From: Alloacidobacterium dinghuense
GTDB taxonomy: Bacteria; Acidobacteriota; Terriglobia; Terriglobales; Acidobacteriaceae
NCBI RefSeq assembly: GCF_014274465.1
Contig: NZ_CP060394.1
Span: 5,952,001-6,016,000 of the forward strand
DNA: 64,000 nucleotides
Direction: 5' to 3'
Both the position numbers and the translations under genes were made by a program. Shown piece after piece: positions 43,994 through 52,707 of the stretch. A model generated the notes under the pieces. The model saw nothing but the letters and a program-made list of their open reading frames with translations, was not told the origin of the DNA and made no database searches. Position 1 is the first letter of the stretch; each line of letters begins with the position of its first letter.

Positions 43994-46327
43994 ATGGACA
44001 GACGCAATTTCATGAAAACGAGCGGCGCGCTTCTTGCGGGAGCAGCTGTTCGCGGCAATGTATTTGCTGAGGAGCAGGGCGGGCAGGGCAGGATGGTGCT
44101 CGCGATGAATCGCGGATGGCGATACAGCCCGAAGTTCGTAGATGGCGGTCATGATGCGGCGTTCGACGATTCGAAATTGGATCGCGTTGTGGTGCCGCAC
44201 ACGAACCTACCGTTGCCCTGGCATGGGTTCGATGACAAGGAGTATGAGTTTATCTCGCTCTATCGCAGGAAATTTCAGCTGCCTGGCGAGGCGAAGGGCA
44301 AAAGGGTCTTTGTCGATTTTGAAGGCGTAATGACGGCTTCGACGGTATGGATTAACGGGCAGCGGCTTGGAGAGTATAAGGGCGGATACACGCCGTTTTC
44401 GTTTGAACTAACAACACATTTGAATTTCGACGGCTACAACGTGCTTGCCGTCGATGTGGATTCGACCGAGAGGCCGGACATTCCTCCGTTCGGATATCAG
44501 ATTGACTATCTGACGTTTGGCGGGATTTATCGCGAAGTGTCGCTGCGCGTCGTCCCATCGACCTTTATTGAGAATATTTTCGCCCAGCCCAAAGATGTGA
44601 TGAGTGGAAGCCCTTCGCTCGATGTGCTGTGCTACCTGCAACAGCTTGAAGCAACCCGCGATGCGCTGACGATCGAGGCGACGCTGCTTGATGGCGACAG
44701 CGTGGTTGCGAAAGCTACGCAGAAGGTTCCGGCTTCAGCGGCTTCGACTGAACCCCTGAGTCATACGATTACGTTTGGCAAGCTGAATGGCATTACGCTG
44801 TGGGATTTGAAGAATCCAAAGCTCTATACGGTGAAGATACGTCTGTTGCGTGGTTCGCAGTTCGTCGACGAAGATTCACGACGTATCGGATTTCGCGAGG
44901 CGCAGTTTACCGATCATGGGTTTGAGCTGAATGGCAAAGTCATCAAACTGCGCGGGCTCGATCGCCACCAGACTTTTCCGTTTGTAGGGCAGGCGATGCC
45001 CGGGCGCGTGCAGCGCCGCGATGCGTATATTCTGCGAAAACAGTATCACTGCAATATCGTGCGCACGTCGCACTATCCGCAATCGCGGCATTTTCTGGAT
45101 GCTTGCGACGAATATGGGTTGTTGGTGCTGGAAGAGATTCCAGGCTGGCAGCACATCGGCGATAAGGCATGGCAGGATATTTCCGTCGACAACGTGAGCC
45201 GGATGATTCGGCGCGATTGGAACCATCCTTCAATTGTGTTGTGGGGCGTGCGTATCAATGAGTCACGCGATAATCACGACTTTTATGTTCGGACGAATGC
45301 GATGGCGCACAAGCTCGATCCAACGCGGCAAACAGGCGGAATCCGCAATTTTCAGGGATCGGAGTTTCTGGAGGACGTCTTCACGGTGAACGATTTCGGC
45401 TGGCCTCTGAAACCGCCGAATCATCCCCGGTATCTGAATACGGAGTTTGTGGGGCACACTTTCCCGACGAAGACGATCGACGAAAATTCGCGGCAGCGCG
45501 AGCACACGATTCGGCATGCGCGCGTGCACAATCAACTTGCATCGAATCCGCAGTATGCGGGTGGGATTGGGTGGTGCGCGTTTGATTACAACACGCATTA
45601 TGATTTTGGATCGGGCGATCGCATCTGTTATCACGGCTTGTTTGATATCTTCCGCGAGCCGAAGCCGGCAGCCGGGTTCTACAAATCGCAGTGCGATCCG
45701 GAAGATGAGATTGTGCTGGAGCCGGCATTTCACTGGGCTATGGGTGATGAGTCGGTGCGCTTTACGGTGGCGATGGTCTGCTCGAACTGCGACCACCTGA
45801 AATTCTTCGTCAGATATGGGGGCGACTGGAAGCAGATTGCCGAATTGGATCCGGACCGCGAGCAGTTCGAGCATCTCAAATATCCGCCGTTCAGCCTCGA
45901 TCTGACGAAGATCGACGGCGATGATAGCTGGCTGAAGTGGGGCGATCTTCGCATTGATGGCTATTTGAAGGGCAAACAGATGATTTCAAAAACGCTCTCC
46001 GGCCTGGGCGTCGATCAGAAGTTTTCCATCCTTGCTGACGATCATGAACTTGGCGCTGACGGGGCTGATACGACGCGTGTTGTTCTGCGCGTGACGGATG
46101 AATACGATGCAATTCGTCCTTATGCGAACGATCCGATCGTGTTGACCTTGGAAGGCCCCGCCGAGTTGATCGGGGATAATCCGTTCGGGCTGATTGGTGG
46201 CACGGGTGCGGTTTGGGTTCGCGCCAGGCAAGAGCCGGGCACCGTGCGATTGACGGCAAAACATCCCAGGCTGGGAACCCAGACTGTCGAGATTGTGATC
46301 CGTCCGGTGGCTGCCGAAACGATTTAG
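43994..46327 (+). CDS. Exported GH2 beta-glycosidase (beta-galactosidase-like)
   Basis: 777-residue glycoside hydrolase family 2 enzyme. ATG 43994 follows AGGAAAAG and gives a Tat-type signal (MDRRNFMKTSGALLAGAAV; RRxFxK motif), so export in folded form is likely. Sugar-binding and Ig-like domains (about 40-290) precede the TIM barrel. The acid/base Glu is about 423 in LWGVRINES (NE pair), and the nucleophile Glu is about 483 in YLNTEFVGH. A C-terminal Ig-like domain is present. It has a LacI-type operator just upstream and the LacI gene 97 bp downstream. Beta-galactosidase is the best guess; beta-glucuronidase or related activity cannot be excluded. Confidence 0.85.
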   Translation: MDRRNFMKTSGALLAGAAVRGNVFAEEQGGQGRMVLAMNRGWRYSPKFVDGGHDAAFDDSKLDRVVVPHTNLPLPWHGFDDKEYEFISLYRRKFQLPGEAKGKRVFVDFEGVMTASTVWINGQRLGEYKGGYTPFSFELTTHLNFDGYNVLAVDVDSTERPDIPPFGYQIDYLTFGGIYREVSLRVVPSTFIENIFAQPKDVMSGSPSLDVLCYLQQLEATRDALTIEATLLDGDSVVAKATQKVPASAASTEPLSHTITFGKLNGITLWDLKNPKLYTVKIRLLRGSQFVDEDSRRIGFREAQFTDHGFELNGKVIKLRGLDRHQTFPFVGQAMPGRVQRRDAYILRKQYHCNIVRTSHYPQSRHFLDACDEYGLLVLEEIPGWQHIGDKAWQDISVDNVSRMIRRDWNHPSIVLWGVRINESRDNHDFYVRTNAMAHKLDPTRQTGGIRNFQGSEFLEDVFTVNDFGWPLKPPNHPRYLNTEFVGHTFPTKTIDENSRQREHTIRHARVHNQLASNPQYAGGIGWCAFDYNTHYDFGSGDRICYHGLFDIFREPKPAAGFYKSQCDPEDEIVLEPAFHWAMGDESVRFTVAMVCSNCDHLKFFVRYGGDWKQIAELDPDREQFEHLKYPPFSLDLTKIDGDDSWLKWGDLRIDGYLKGKQMISKTLSGLGVDQKFSILADDHELGADGADTTRVVLRVTDEYDAIRPYANDPIVLTLEGPAELIGDNPFGLIGGTGAVWVRARQEPGTVRLTAKHPRLGTQTVEIVIRPVAAETI

Positions 46328-46423
46328 TTTTGTGGGCGACCGGAGAAGAAGTTCTGAAAGAGTCCGGTGCGGGTGCTATGCTTTGGGATTCACACGCACC
46401 TCGATTCTTAAGGACATATCGCT

Positions 46424-47503
46424 TTGGCTGGTCGCAGGCATACAAGTAACCGGGTAACAATTGTCGATGTAGCTCGCAAGAGCGGTTTCTCGCCATCTAC
46501 CGTTTCGATTGTCCTGAACGAAGCGCCGCTTTCCCGCTATGTAGCCGCGAAGACGAAGGAGCATATTCGCAAGATTGCACAGGCGATGGGTTATCGGCCG
46601 GACGCTTTCGCGCGTTCTCTGCGGAGCAGGCGTAGTCACACGATCGGTGTAATGATCTTCGACATCTCCGATCCCTTCTGCACGCTGATTTTGCGTGGTA
46701 TTGAGAAGACCCTGCATCCGACCCGATATCTGCCGATCATTATGGATGCGCACAACGAGCGAAAACTGTTTGAGGGCTACCTTGAAATGTTGCTCGACCG
46801 GCGTGTCGAGGGGTTGATCGTCGTGGCGAACTGGCTCTTCGCGGAAACCGATCTGCTGGCTGACATGGAGAAGCACAGCATTCCGACTGTGGTGATCGGG
46901 CGCGATCTGACATCAAGCCACATCAGCTCTGTTCTGGTTGACAACGCGGTCGGAGCCTATGCTGCACTGGATCATCTCTATGAACTCGGGCATAGAAAAA
47001 TCGCTTTTATTCGTGGACCGGCGAGCCTGCATGACAGCGTGAATCGCTGGCGAGGCATCGAGAAGTTTGCTGCCGAACGGGAGCTCGAACTCGATCCGAA
47101 GCTCATCCGGGAATTGCCGGAGATACTTGAAGCGAACTCGGGATTTGATGGCGGCGTGGACTTGACGGCCGACCTGATCCGCTCGCATCAAAAGTTCACG
47201 GCGCTGATGGCCTTCGATGATGTGACGGCTTTAGGATCATTGCGCGCATTGATGCAGGCAGGTGTGCGCGTGCCCGAGGACTGCTCGGTGATTGGCTTTG
47301 ATGGCGTTCCGCCCGCGGCCTTCTGCACGCCTGCGATTACCACCATCTGCCAACCCATGGAGGAAATGGGCATGATGGGCACTGAGTGGGTCTTGAAGTC
47401 GATTGACAAGGATGAAGACCGTAATGCGAGTGCACCTGTTTTGAAGCTTTTGCCGCCCGCCGTTCTTGTTCGCGGTTCAACGCGCTCCTGTATAACCTCC
47501 TGA
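46424..47503 (+). CDS. LacI family transcriptional regulator
   Basis: 359-residue regulator with an N-terminal helix-turn-helix, VTIVDVARKSGFSPSTVSIVLN (about residues 10-31, cited by position), a hinge, and a periplasmic-binding-like sugar domain (IGVMIFDISDPFCTLILRGIEK at about 67-88; VDNAVGAYAALDHLYELGHRKIAFI near 173). TTG start, with AAGGA about 9 bp upstream. The gene lies between two GH2 genes, and CG-centred palindromes occur before each of them, so it most likely represses both until a glycan product is bound. Confidence 0.93.
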   Translation: MAGRRHTSNRVTIVDVARKSGFSPSTVSIVLNEAPLSRYVAAKTKEHIRKIAQAMGYRPDAFARSLRSRRSHTIGVMIFDISDPFCTLILRGIEKTLHPTRYLPIIMDAHNERKLFEGYLEMLLDRRVEGLIVVANWLFAETDLLADMEKHSIPTVVIGRDLTSSHISSVLVDNAVGAYAALDHLYELGHRKIAFIRGPASLHDSVNRWRGIEKFAAERELELDPKLIRELPEILEANSGFDGGVDLTADLIRSHQKFTALMAFDDVTALGSLRALMQAGVRVPEDCSVIGFDGVPPAAFCTPAITTICQPMEEMGMMGTEWVLKSIDKDEDRNASAPVLKLLPPAVLVRGSTRSCITS

Positions 47504-47520
47504 GAATTTCATTTCTGCGC

Positions 47521-47569
47521 TTGACAATGGCAAGAAATACGTTAAAACTGCAAATTTAAAACGTTTGAA
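47521..47569 (+). promoter_or_regulatory. Promoter region with two LacI-like operators before the second GH2 gene
   Basis: A TTGACA box at 47521-47526 can serve as -35. Two CG-centred sites follow: GAAATACGTTAAAA (47534-47547, imperfect) and TTAAAACGTTTGAA (47556-47569, nearly perfect). Their centres are 22 bp apart, two helical turns, so two dimers could bind on the same face. The gene starts about 150 bp downstream. No certain -10 could be fixed. Confidence 0.55.
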
Positions 47570-47716
47570 TATCGTATGGCATTCTCGAACACCTGAGTGA
47601 GGAGTCAGCGGACTTCGTCGCGAGGCACACTCTCGCCTGTTGCGAAGCCGAGCTAGCGTGTCCGATATTCTGCTAGAAATTTCTAAGTAGACGATGCGCT
47701 GGAGAAAGGTGCTGGC

Positions 47717-50404
47717 ATGCTGAAAAGGTTGGCGATCAGTTGTGCTGTTGTTCTGATGCTAGGTACGATGGTTCCCCTCGCCTGCGCCGCTGTCTCTCCG
47801 TCGATGGTTCTTGCCGAGGGATGGCGCCTGCAGTCGGCGTGCAAGGTGCAAGCTTCCGGCGAGACTATTTCAACGATGACCTATCATCCTGAGGGATGGA
47901 ATCAGACGACCGTGCCGGCCACGGTGCTTGCTGCGCAGGTGGCGGCTGGCATTTACAAAGACCCGTACCATGGTACGAATCTGCGCGATATTCCGGGAAC
48001 AAGCTATCCGCTTGGAAATAACTTCTCGAATCTGCCGATGCCCGATGATAGTCCGTATCGCTGTGGCTGGTGGTATCGCAGGGAGTTTGTCATACCTGCG
48101 TTGGAGAAGGGGCGCACGTTATGGCTTCGCTTCAAGGGCATTAACTACCGAGCCGACATCTGGGTGAACGGGAAACGCATTGCCGACTCTTCGCAGGTTG
48201 CAGGTGCGTATCGCACCTATGAATTCGACGTTACTGACAATGTTGTTATCGGCAAACCGAATGTTGTCGCTGTAGAGACATTTGCGCCTACTGAGAAAGA
48301 CCTCGGCATTAACTGGGTGGATTGGAATCCGTGCCCGCCCGATAAAGACATGGGCATATGGGGCGCAGTTGACCTTGTGACCAGGGGATCGGTTGTTTTG
48401 CGATCACCCATGGCTGTAACGCATTTCACGGATGCTTCTCTAAAGCAGGCGAATCTAACTGTATATGCTGAACTGCACAATGCAAGCGATAAACCGGCAA
48501 GCGGAATCGTAAGCGGTACAGTTGCTGGAATTCGCATCGAGCAACAGGTCAATCTTGCTCCGCATGAAGATAAGACAGTCGTCTTCGATCCTGAAACTTA
48601 CACGCAGCTGAAGCTCAACAATCCGAATGTCTGGTGGCCATATCAGATGGGGACACCGTACCTTGAGGCGCTCACTCTGAGATTTACCGCGGGCGGCGAA
48701 GTCTCCGACGAGCAATCCGTGCGTTTTGGGATTCGTGAAATTACATCTGAGCTTACCGACAAGGGCTATCGGCTCTTTCGCGTGAACGGCAAGCCGATTC
48801 TGATTCGCGGAGCTGGCTGGTCGCAGGACATGCTGCTGCGAGAAGATCCAAAGCGGTTGCGAGAGCAATTCATGCTCGTACGCGACATGCACCTGAACAC
48901 GATCCGGCTGGAAGGCAAGCTGGAGACGGACGACTTCTTTCAACTTGCCGACGAGCAGGGGATTCTCGTGATGCTGGGCTGGTGCTGCTGCGATCAATGG
49001 GAACACTGGAAGAATTGGACACCAGAAAACTATGAGGTGGCGAAGGCGTCGCTGCAAGCACAGATCCTGCGCATCCGCCACCATGCGAGCCTGCTGGTGT
49101 GGTTGAACGGGAGCGACAATCCCCCACCGGCTGATGTCGAGCAGATGTATCTCGACGTTGAGGCGCGGATGCATTGGCCGAATCCAATTCTGTCATCGGC
49201 GTCCGCTAGACCAACGACGGTGAGCGGAAGAAGCGGAGTAAAGATGAGCGGGCCATACGACTATGTAGCTCCGTCGTATTGGTACGTAGACACGGACAAG
49301 CATGGCGGCGGGTACGGCTTCAATACGGAGACGAGCCCCGGGCCGGCAATCCCGAACATCAGCAGCCTGCGTAAATTCATACCTGAGGATCAGATGTGGC
49401 CTGCGACGAGTGCTTCATGGTCGCTCCACAATGGCGGGGGGAAATTCAAGACGCTTACCGTCTTCGATGACGCGATGAAGGCGACCTACAACCCGCCGGA
49501 TGATTTGAACGCCTATGTTCGTGTGGCGCAGGCCATGACTTACAACGGCGAACGTGCCATGTTCGAGGCATATTCGCGAAACAAATACACATCGACTGGC
49601 GTGATTCAGTGGATGCTCAACAACGCGTGGCCTTCGAATATCTGGCATTTGTATGACTATTATCTGGACGCAGGCGGAGGGTATTACGGCACGAAGAAGG
49701 CATGCGAGCCGCTGCACGTGCAGTATTCCTATGATGATCACAGCATTGTCGTAGTCAACGGCACCTATCAGCAATCACCACGTCTTTCGGTAACGGCCAA
49801 AGTCTACGATTTCAATCTCAAGGAGCTTTTCAGCAAGGAGTCTGACATTACGATTGACGCGGATGCCGTGCAGAAAGCAATCTCAATCCCTGATGATGTA
49901 TTCACCGGATCTTCTAAGGTGTTTTTTGTTGATCTCGCATTGAAAAATGATGTGGGAGAGATTCTCAGCCGAAACTTCTATTGGGTGCCATCAAGTTTGA
50001 CGACATTCGATTGGAGCAAGACGGACTACACGCACACTCCGGCGATTCAACATGAGGATATGACGGAGTTGATATCTCTCCCGAAGGCCAAGGTCGAGGC
50101 CCGACTAACAAATGCAGAAGATGGAAAAACGCTACAGATACGGTTACATAATGATTCGAAGGTCCTGGCATTTCAGGTAGCGGTAGCTGCGCGCGATGTT
50201 CATGATGAGGACATTGTGCCTGTCGTGTGGTCTGATGACTACGTAGAACTCATGCCGGGCGAATCCCGCGTCTTGACCGCAAAACTCCCCTCGCATGCAC
50301 TGGAAAACGCGACCATCGTCGTATCAGGATGGAATATTCCCGATCTAAGGCTGCATCTTTCGACTGCAAAAACAGTAGCGACCGCCGGAATTTCGGCTAG
50401 ATAA
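47717..50404 (+). CDS. Secreted GH2 enzyme of the exo-beta-D-glucosaminidase (CsxA) subfamily
   Basis: 895-residue exported GH2 protein with signal peptide (LAISCAVVLMLGTMVPLACA, cleaved near 25). Domain order: jelly-roll sugar-binding (about 40-215), Ig-like (about 225-330), TIM barrel (about 335-640), then C-terminal Ig-like domains. In WLNGSDNPPP the acid/base position is Asp466 rather than Glu, and the nucleophile is Glu538 in NTETSPG. The 72-residue separation equals that of Asp469 and Glu541 in CsxA of Amycolatopsis. This predicts removal of glucosamine from chitosan-type chains; a beta-mannosidase-like role is the main alternative. LacI-like operators lie upstream. Confidence 0.85.
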   Translation: MLKRLAISCAVVLMLGTMVPLACAAVSPSMVLAEGWRLQSACKVQASGETISTMTYHPEGWNQTTVPATVLAAQVAAGIYKDPYHGTNLRDIPGTSYPLGNNFSNLPMPDDSPYRCGWWYRREFVIPALEKGRTLWLRFKGINYRADIWVNGKRIADSSQVAGAYRTYEFDVTDNVVIGKPNVVAVETFAPTEKDLGINWVDWNPCPPDKDMGIWGAVDLVTRGSVVLRSPMAVTHFTDASLKQANLTVYAELHNASDKPASGIVSGTVAGIRIEQQVNLAPHEDKTVVFDPETYTQLKLNNPNVWWPYQMGTPYLEALTLRFTAGGEVSDEQSVRFGIREITSELTDKGYRLFRVNGKPILIRGAGWSQDMLLREDPKRLREQFMLVRDMHLNTIRLEGKLETDDFFQLADEQGILVMLGWCCCDQWEHWKNWTPENYEVAKASLQAQILRIRHHASLLVWLNGSDNPPPADVEQMYLDVEARMHWPNPILSSASARPTTVSGRSGVKMSGPYDYVAPSYWYVDTDKHGGGYGFNTETSPGPAIPNISSLRKFIPEDQMWPATSASWSLHNGGGKFKTLTVFDDAMKATYNPPDDLNAYVRVAQAMTYNGERAMFEAYSRNKYTSTGVIQWMLNNAWPSNIWHLYDYYLDAGGGYYGTKKACEPLHVQYSYDDHSIVVVNGTYQQSPRLSVTAKVYDFNLKELFSKESDITIDADAVQKAISIPDDVFTGSSKVFFVDLALKNDVGEILSRNFYWVPSSLTTFDWSKTDYTHTPAIQHEDMTELISLPKAKVEARLTNAEDGKTLQIRLHNDSKVLAFQVAVAARDVHDEDIVPVVWSDDYVELMPGESRVLTAKLPSHALENATIVVSGWNIPDLRLHLSTAKTVATAGISAR

Positions 50405-50483
50405 AGAAAGTTGGTGTCTTACAGGTTTTTCATGGGGCGGAAGCTGCTTCTCGCCGACCATTTCTTGCGGGTAAAGTATCATC

Positions 50484-51032
50484 GTGCGTCTCTTTGTGGG
50501 CATTGCGTTGACGAGTGAAGTGCAGGAAGGGCTCGAATCATGGCTAAGCGCTCTTCGAAATACATTTCCAAAGTTACGTTGGTCTGAGCCGAAGCAATGG
50601 CATGTGACTGTGCAATTCCTCGGCCAAACAGAAGAAGCCCGTTACGCCTGTGTTGTCGAGCAGTTGCGAGGACTTCGTGCGCATCCGGTGAGTATCCAGA
50701 TCGACCAGCCGGGATTCTTTGAGCGCGCAGGTATCTTTCATGTTTCAGTGCTGACAGCGGCGTCGCTGATTGAGTTGCATGATCAGGCAGAGGCTGCGCT
50801 TGCAACATGCGGTTTTGAACCGGAGCTCCGCCCTTATTCTCCACATATCACGCTGGCGCGCAGAAAGGGACGCGGTTTCTCACATGACTTCGAGCAGTTG
50901 AAGAAGAGCGTTCAGAAACTTCCTCCGATGAGGCTGCCCTCTATTCAGGCGAAGGAGTTTCTTCTTTATCAGAGCTTCACTGATCCAAGCGGGTCAAGAT
51001 ACGAAGTGCGCGAACGCTTTCCACTGATGTAA
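50484..51032 (+). CDS. thpR: RNA 2',3'-cyclic phosphodiesterase (ThpR / LigT)
   Basis: 182-residue 2H phosphoesterase that opens 2',3'-cyclic phosphate RNA ends and is historically called 2'-5' RNA ligase. Both HxT motifs are present: QWHVTVQFLG with H40 and PHITLARRKGRG with H121, with the typical opening MRLFVGIAL. GTG start. It is soluble and cytoplasmic. It is separated from the flavoprotein gene by 27 bp and may be in an operon with it, though no functional link is obvious. Confidence 0.92.
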   Translation: MRLFVGIALTSEVQEGLESWLSALRNTFPKLRWSEPKQWHVTVQFLGQTEEARYACVVEQLRGLRAHPVSIQIDQPGFFERAGIFHVSVLTAASLIELHDQAEAALATCGFEPELRPYSPHITLARRKGRGFSHDFEQLKKSVQKLPPMRLPSIQAKEFLLYQSFTDPSGSRYEVRERFPLM

Positions 51033-51059
51033 GCTGCATTTCATACCGCAGACTATTCA

Positions 51060-52664
51060 ATGACCAGCAATCATTTCTCACCTACAGCAAATTCTCTTGG
51101 AAAGATTGGGCTACCTGCGCCCCTCAGGGAACTGGCTCAACGTCAGTGGGATTCCATCATTGTAGGCGCCGGACACAACGGCCTCGCATGCGCAGCGTAT
51201 CTCGCACGCGCAGGTAAGCGCGTTCTTGTGCTGGAAAGCCGCGAGCGCATCGGTGGCGCCTGCACGATTGAAGAGCCATTCCCCGGAGTGCGCATGTCGC
51301 CGTGCGCGTATCTGGCGGGACTGCTGCACCCGCTCGTAGTCGAGGAACTACAACTGCCGCAACGTGGCTTTACATGGACGCCCGCGGTGAATGGCCTCTT
51401 TGTACCCTTTCTCGACGGCACCAGCATTCAGCTCTGGGATGATGATGCACAGTGCGAGGATGAGATCCGACGTTTCAGCAGCAGTGACGTCGAAGGTTGG
51501 CGGGCCATGAGCGACGCCATCCGACGGTTGCGCGACGCATTGCGTCCAGCGGGTGACGGCGATACATGGATTGGCGATGCGCCGACGCGCGAGCAGATTG
51601 AAGATCGGCTGGGAAACGATGATGAAGCGATCAAGCTGCTTTTCGAGTGGTCGATGGCGGAACTTGTCCAGCATTATCTGCACGACGAGCGGTTGCAGGT
51701 CGCGTACTTAGGGCAAGGTGTGATCGGCACGAACGCCAGTCCGTTCGACCCCGGCACAGCTTCGATTCGCTTTCATCACTCTTCAGGAAGACTCGGGGGT
51801 ATGCCGGGCATGTGGGGATACGTGAAGGGCGGAATGGGAATGGTCTCGTTCTACTTTTGCGATGCCGCGCGCGAGGCGGGAGCAGTGGTTGCAGCCGGAG
51901 TTCCAGTCGCGCGCATTCTTCCTGGAGAGGGTGTGCTGCTTGACGGCGGCGAGCGGATCAATGCGCCGATTGTGATTTCCAATGCCGATCCTCGCCGGAC
52001 GCTGCGCATGTTGGATGGTTCCAGTGATGCCGCGTGGAAGGCCAAGGTCGAATCGGTTCCTATTGAAGGCTGCACGGTGAAGCTGAATGTGCTGTTGTGG
52101 GAGCTGCCGAACTTCACTTCACGCCCCGGAACGATGGAGCCACATCATCTGGGCCAGATCAACGCACCGCTTACCAAGGCCGAGTGGAAACATGGCTACG
52201 CTGCGGCGCGTGGCGGACAGTTGCCTGAACATCTCTGGTGTGAGCTCTACTTCCAGAGCGCGCATGACGCCAGCGTTGTTCCCCACGGGCAGCACACGAT
52301 GAGCGTCTTTGCGCAGTATGTGCCATACACTTTCAAGGAAGGCACGTGGGACGACCGCCGTGCTGAAGTGCGAAAGGCGGCCCTGGACTCCATTGGACGA
52401 TTCTGCAGCAACATGGATACGGCGGTGATCGACGCGCAGGTGCTGGGGCCTCCGGATATCGAAGAAAAAGTCGGACTAACTGGCGGGCATATCTTTCAGG
52501 GTGAATGCCTGCCGCAGTATATGTGGTCGAACCGTCTCAGCGCGCGGACGCCGATGCCGGGCGTCTATCTCTGCGGAGCGTGCACGCATCCTGGTGGCAG
52601 CGTGATCGGAATCAACGGGCGCAATGCTGCGATGGCGGTGCTGAAAGACATGGCGCAGAAATAG
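51060..52664 (+). CDS. Phytoene dehydrogenase-like FAD-dependent oxidoreductase
   Basis: 534-residue flavoprotein of the amine oxidase/phytoene desaturase superfamily, closest in pattern to the PYROXD2-like NAD(P)/FAD oxidoreductases. The N-terminal dinucleotide fold starts at DSIIVGAGHNGLACAAYLARAGKRVLVLESR (about 28-58), followed by IGGACTIEEPFPGVRMSPCAY. The C-terminal FAD contact is GVYLCGACTHPGGSVIGINGRNAA (about 501-524). No carotenoid genes (crtB, crtE) are nearby, so real phytoene desaturation is unlikely. The substrate is unknown. Confidence 0.85.
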   Translation: MTSNHFSPTANSLGKIGLPAPLRELAQRQWDSIIVGAGHNGLACAAYLARAGKRVLVLESRERIGGACTIEEPFPGVRMSPCAYLAGLLHPLVVEELQLPQRGFTWTPAVNGLFVPFLDGTSIQLWDDDAQCEDEIRRFSSSDVEGWRAMSDAIRRLRDALRPAGDGDTWIGDAPTREQIEDRLGNDDEAIKLLFEWSMAELVQHYLHDERLQVAYLGQGVIGTNASPFDPGTASIRFHHSSGRLGGMPGMWGYVKGGMGMVSFYFCDAAREAGAVVAAGVPVARILPGEGVLLDGGERINAPIVISNADPRRTLRMLDGSSDAAWKAKVESVPIEGCTVKLNVLLWELPNFTSRPGTMEPHHLGQINAPLTKAEWKHGYAAARGGQLPEHLWCELYFQSAHDASVVPHGQHTMSVFAQYVPYTFKEGTWDDRRAEVRKAALDSIGRFCSNMDTAVIDAQVLGPPDIEEKVGLTGGHIFQGECLPQYMWSNRLSARTPMPGVYLCGACTHPGGSVIGINGRNAAMAVLKDMAQK

Positions 52665-52707
52665 TTCTGGTCTTTGCACGTTTCTGCAGGTATGCTGCGG
52701 CGAAAGC

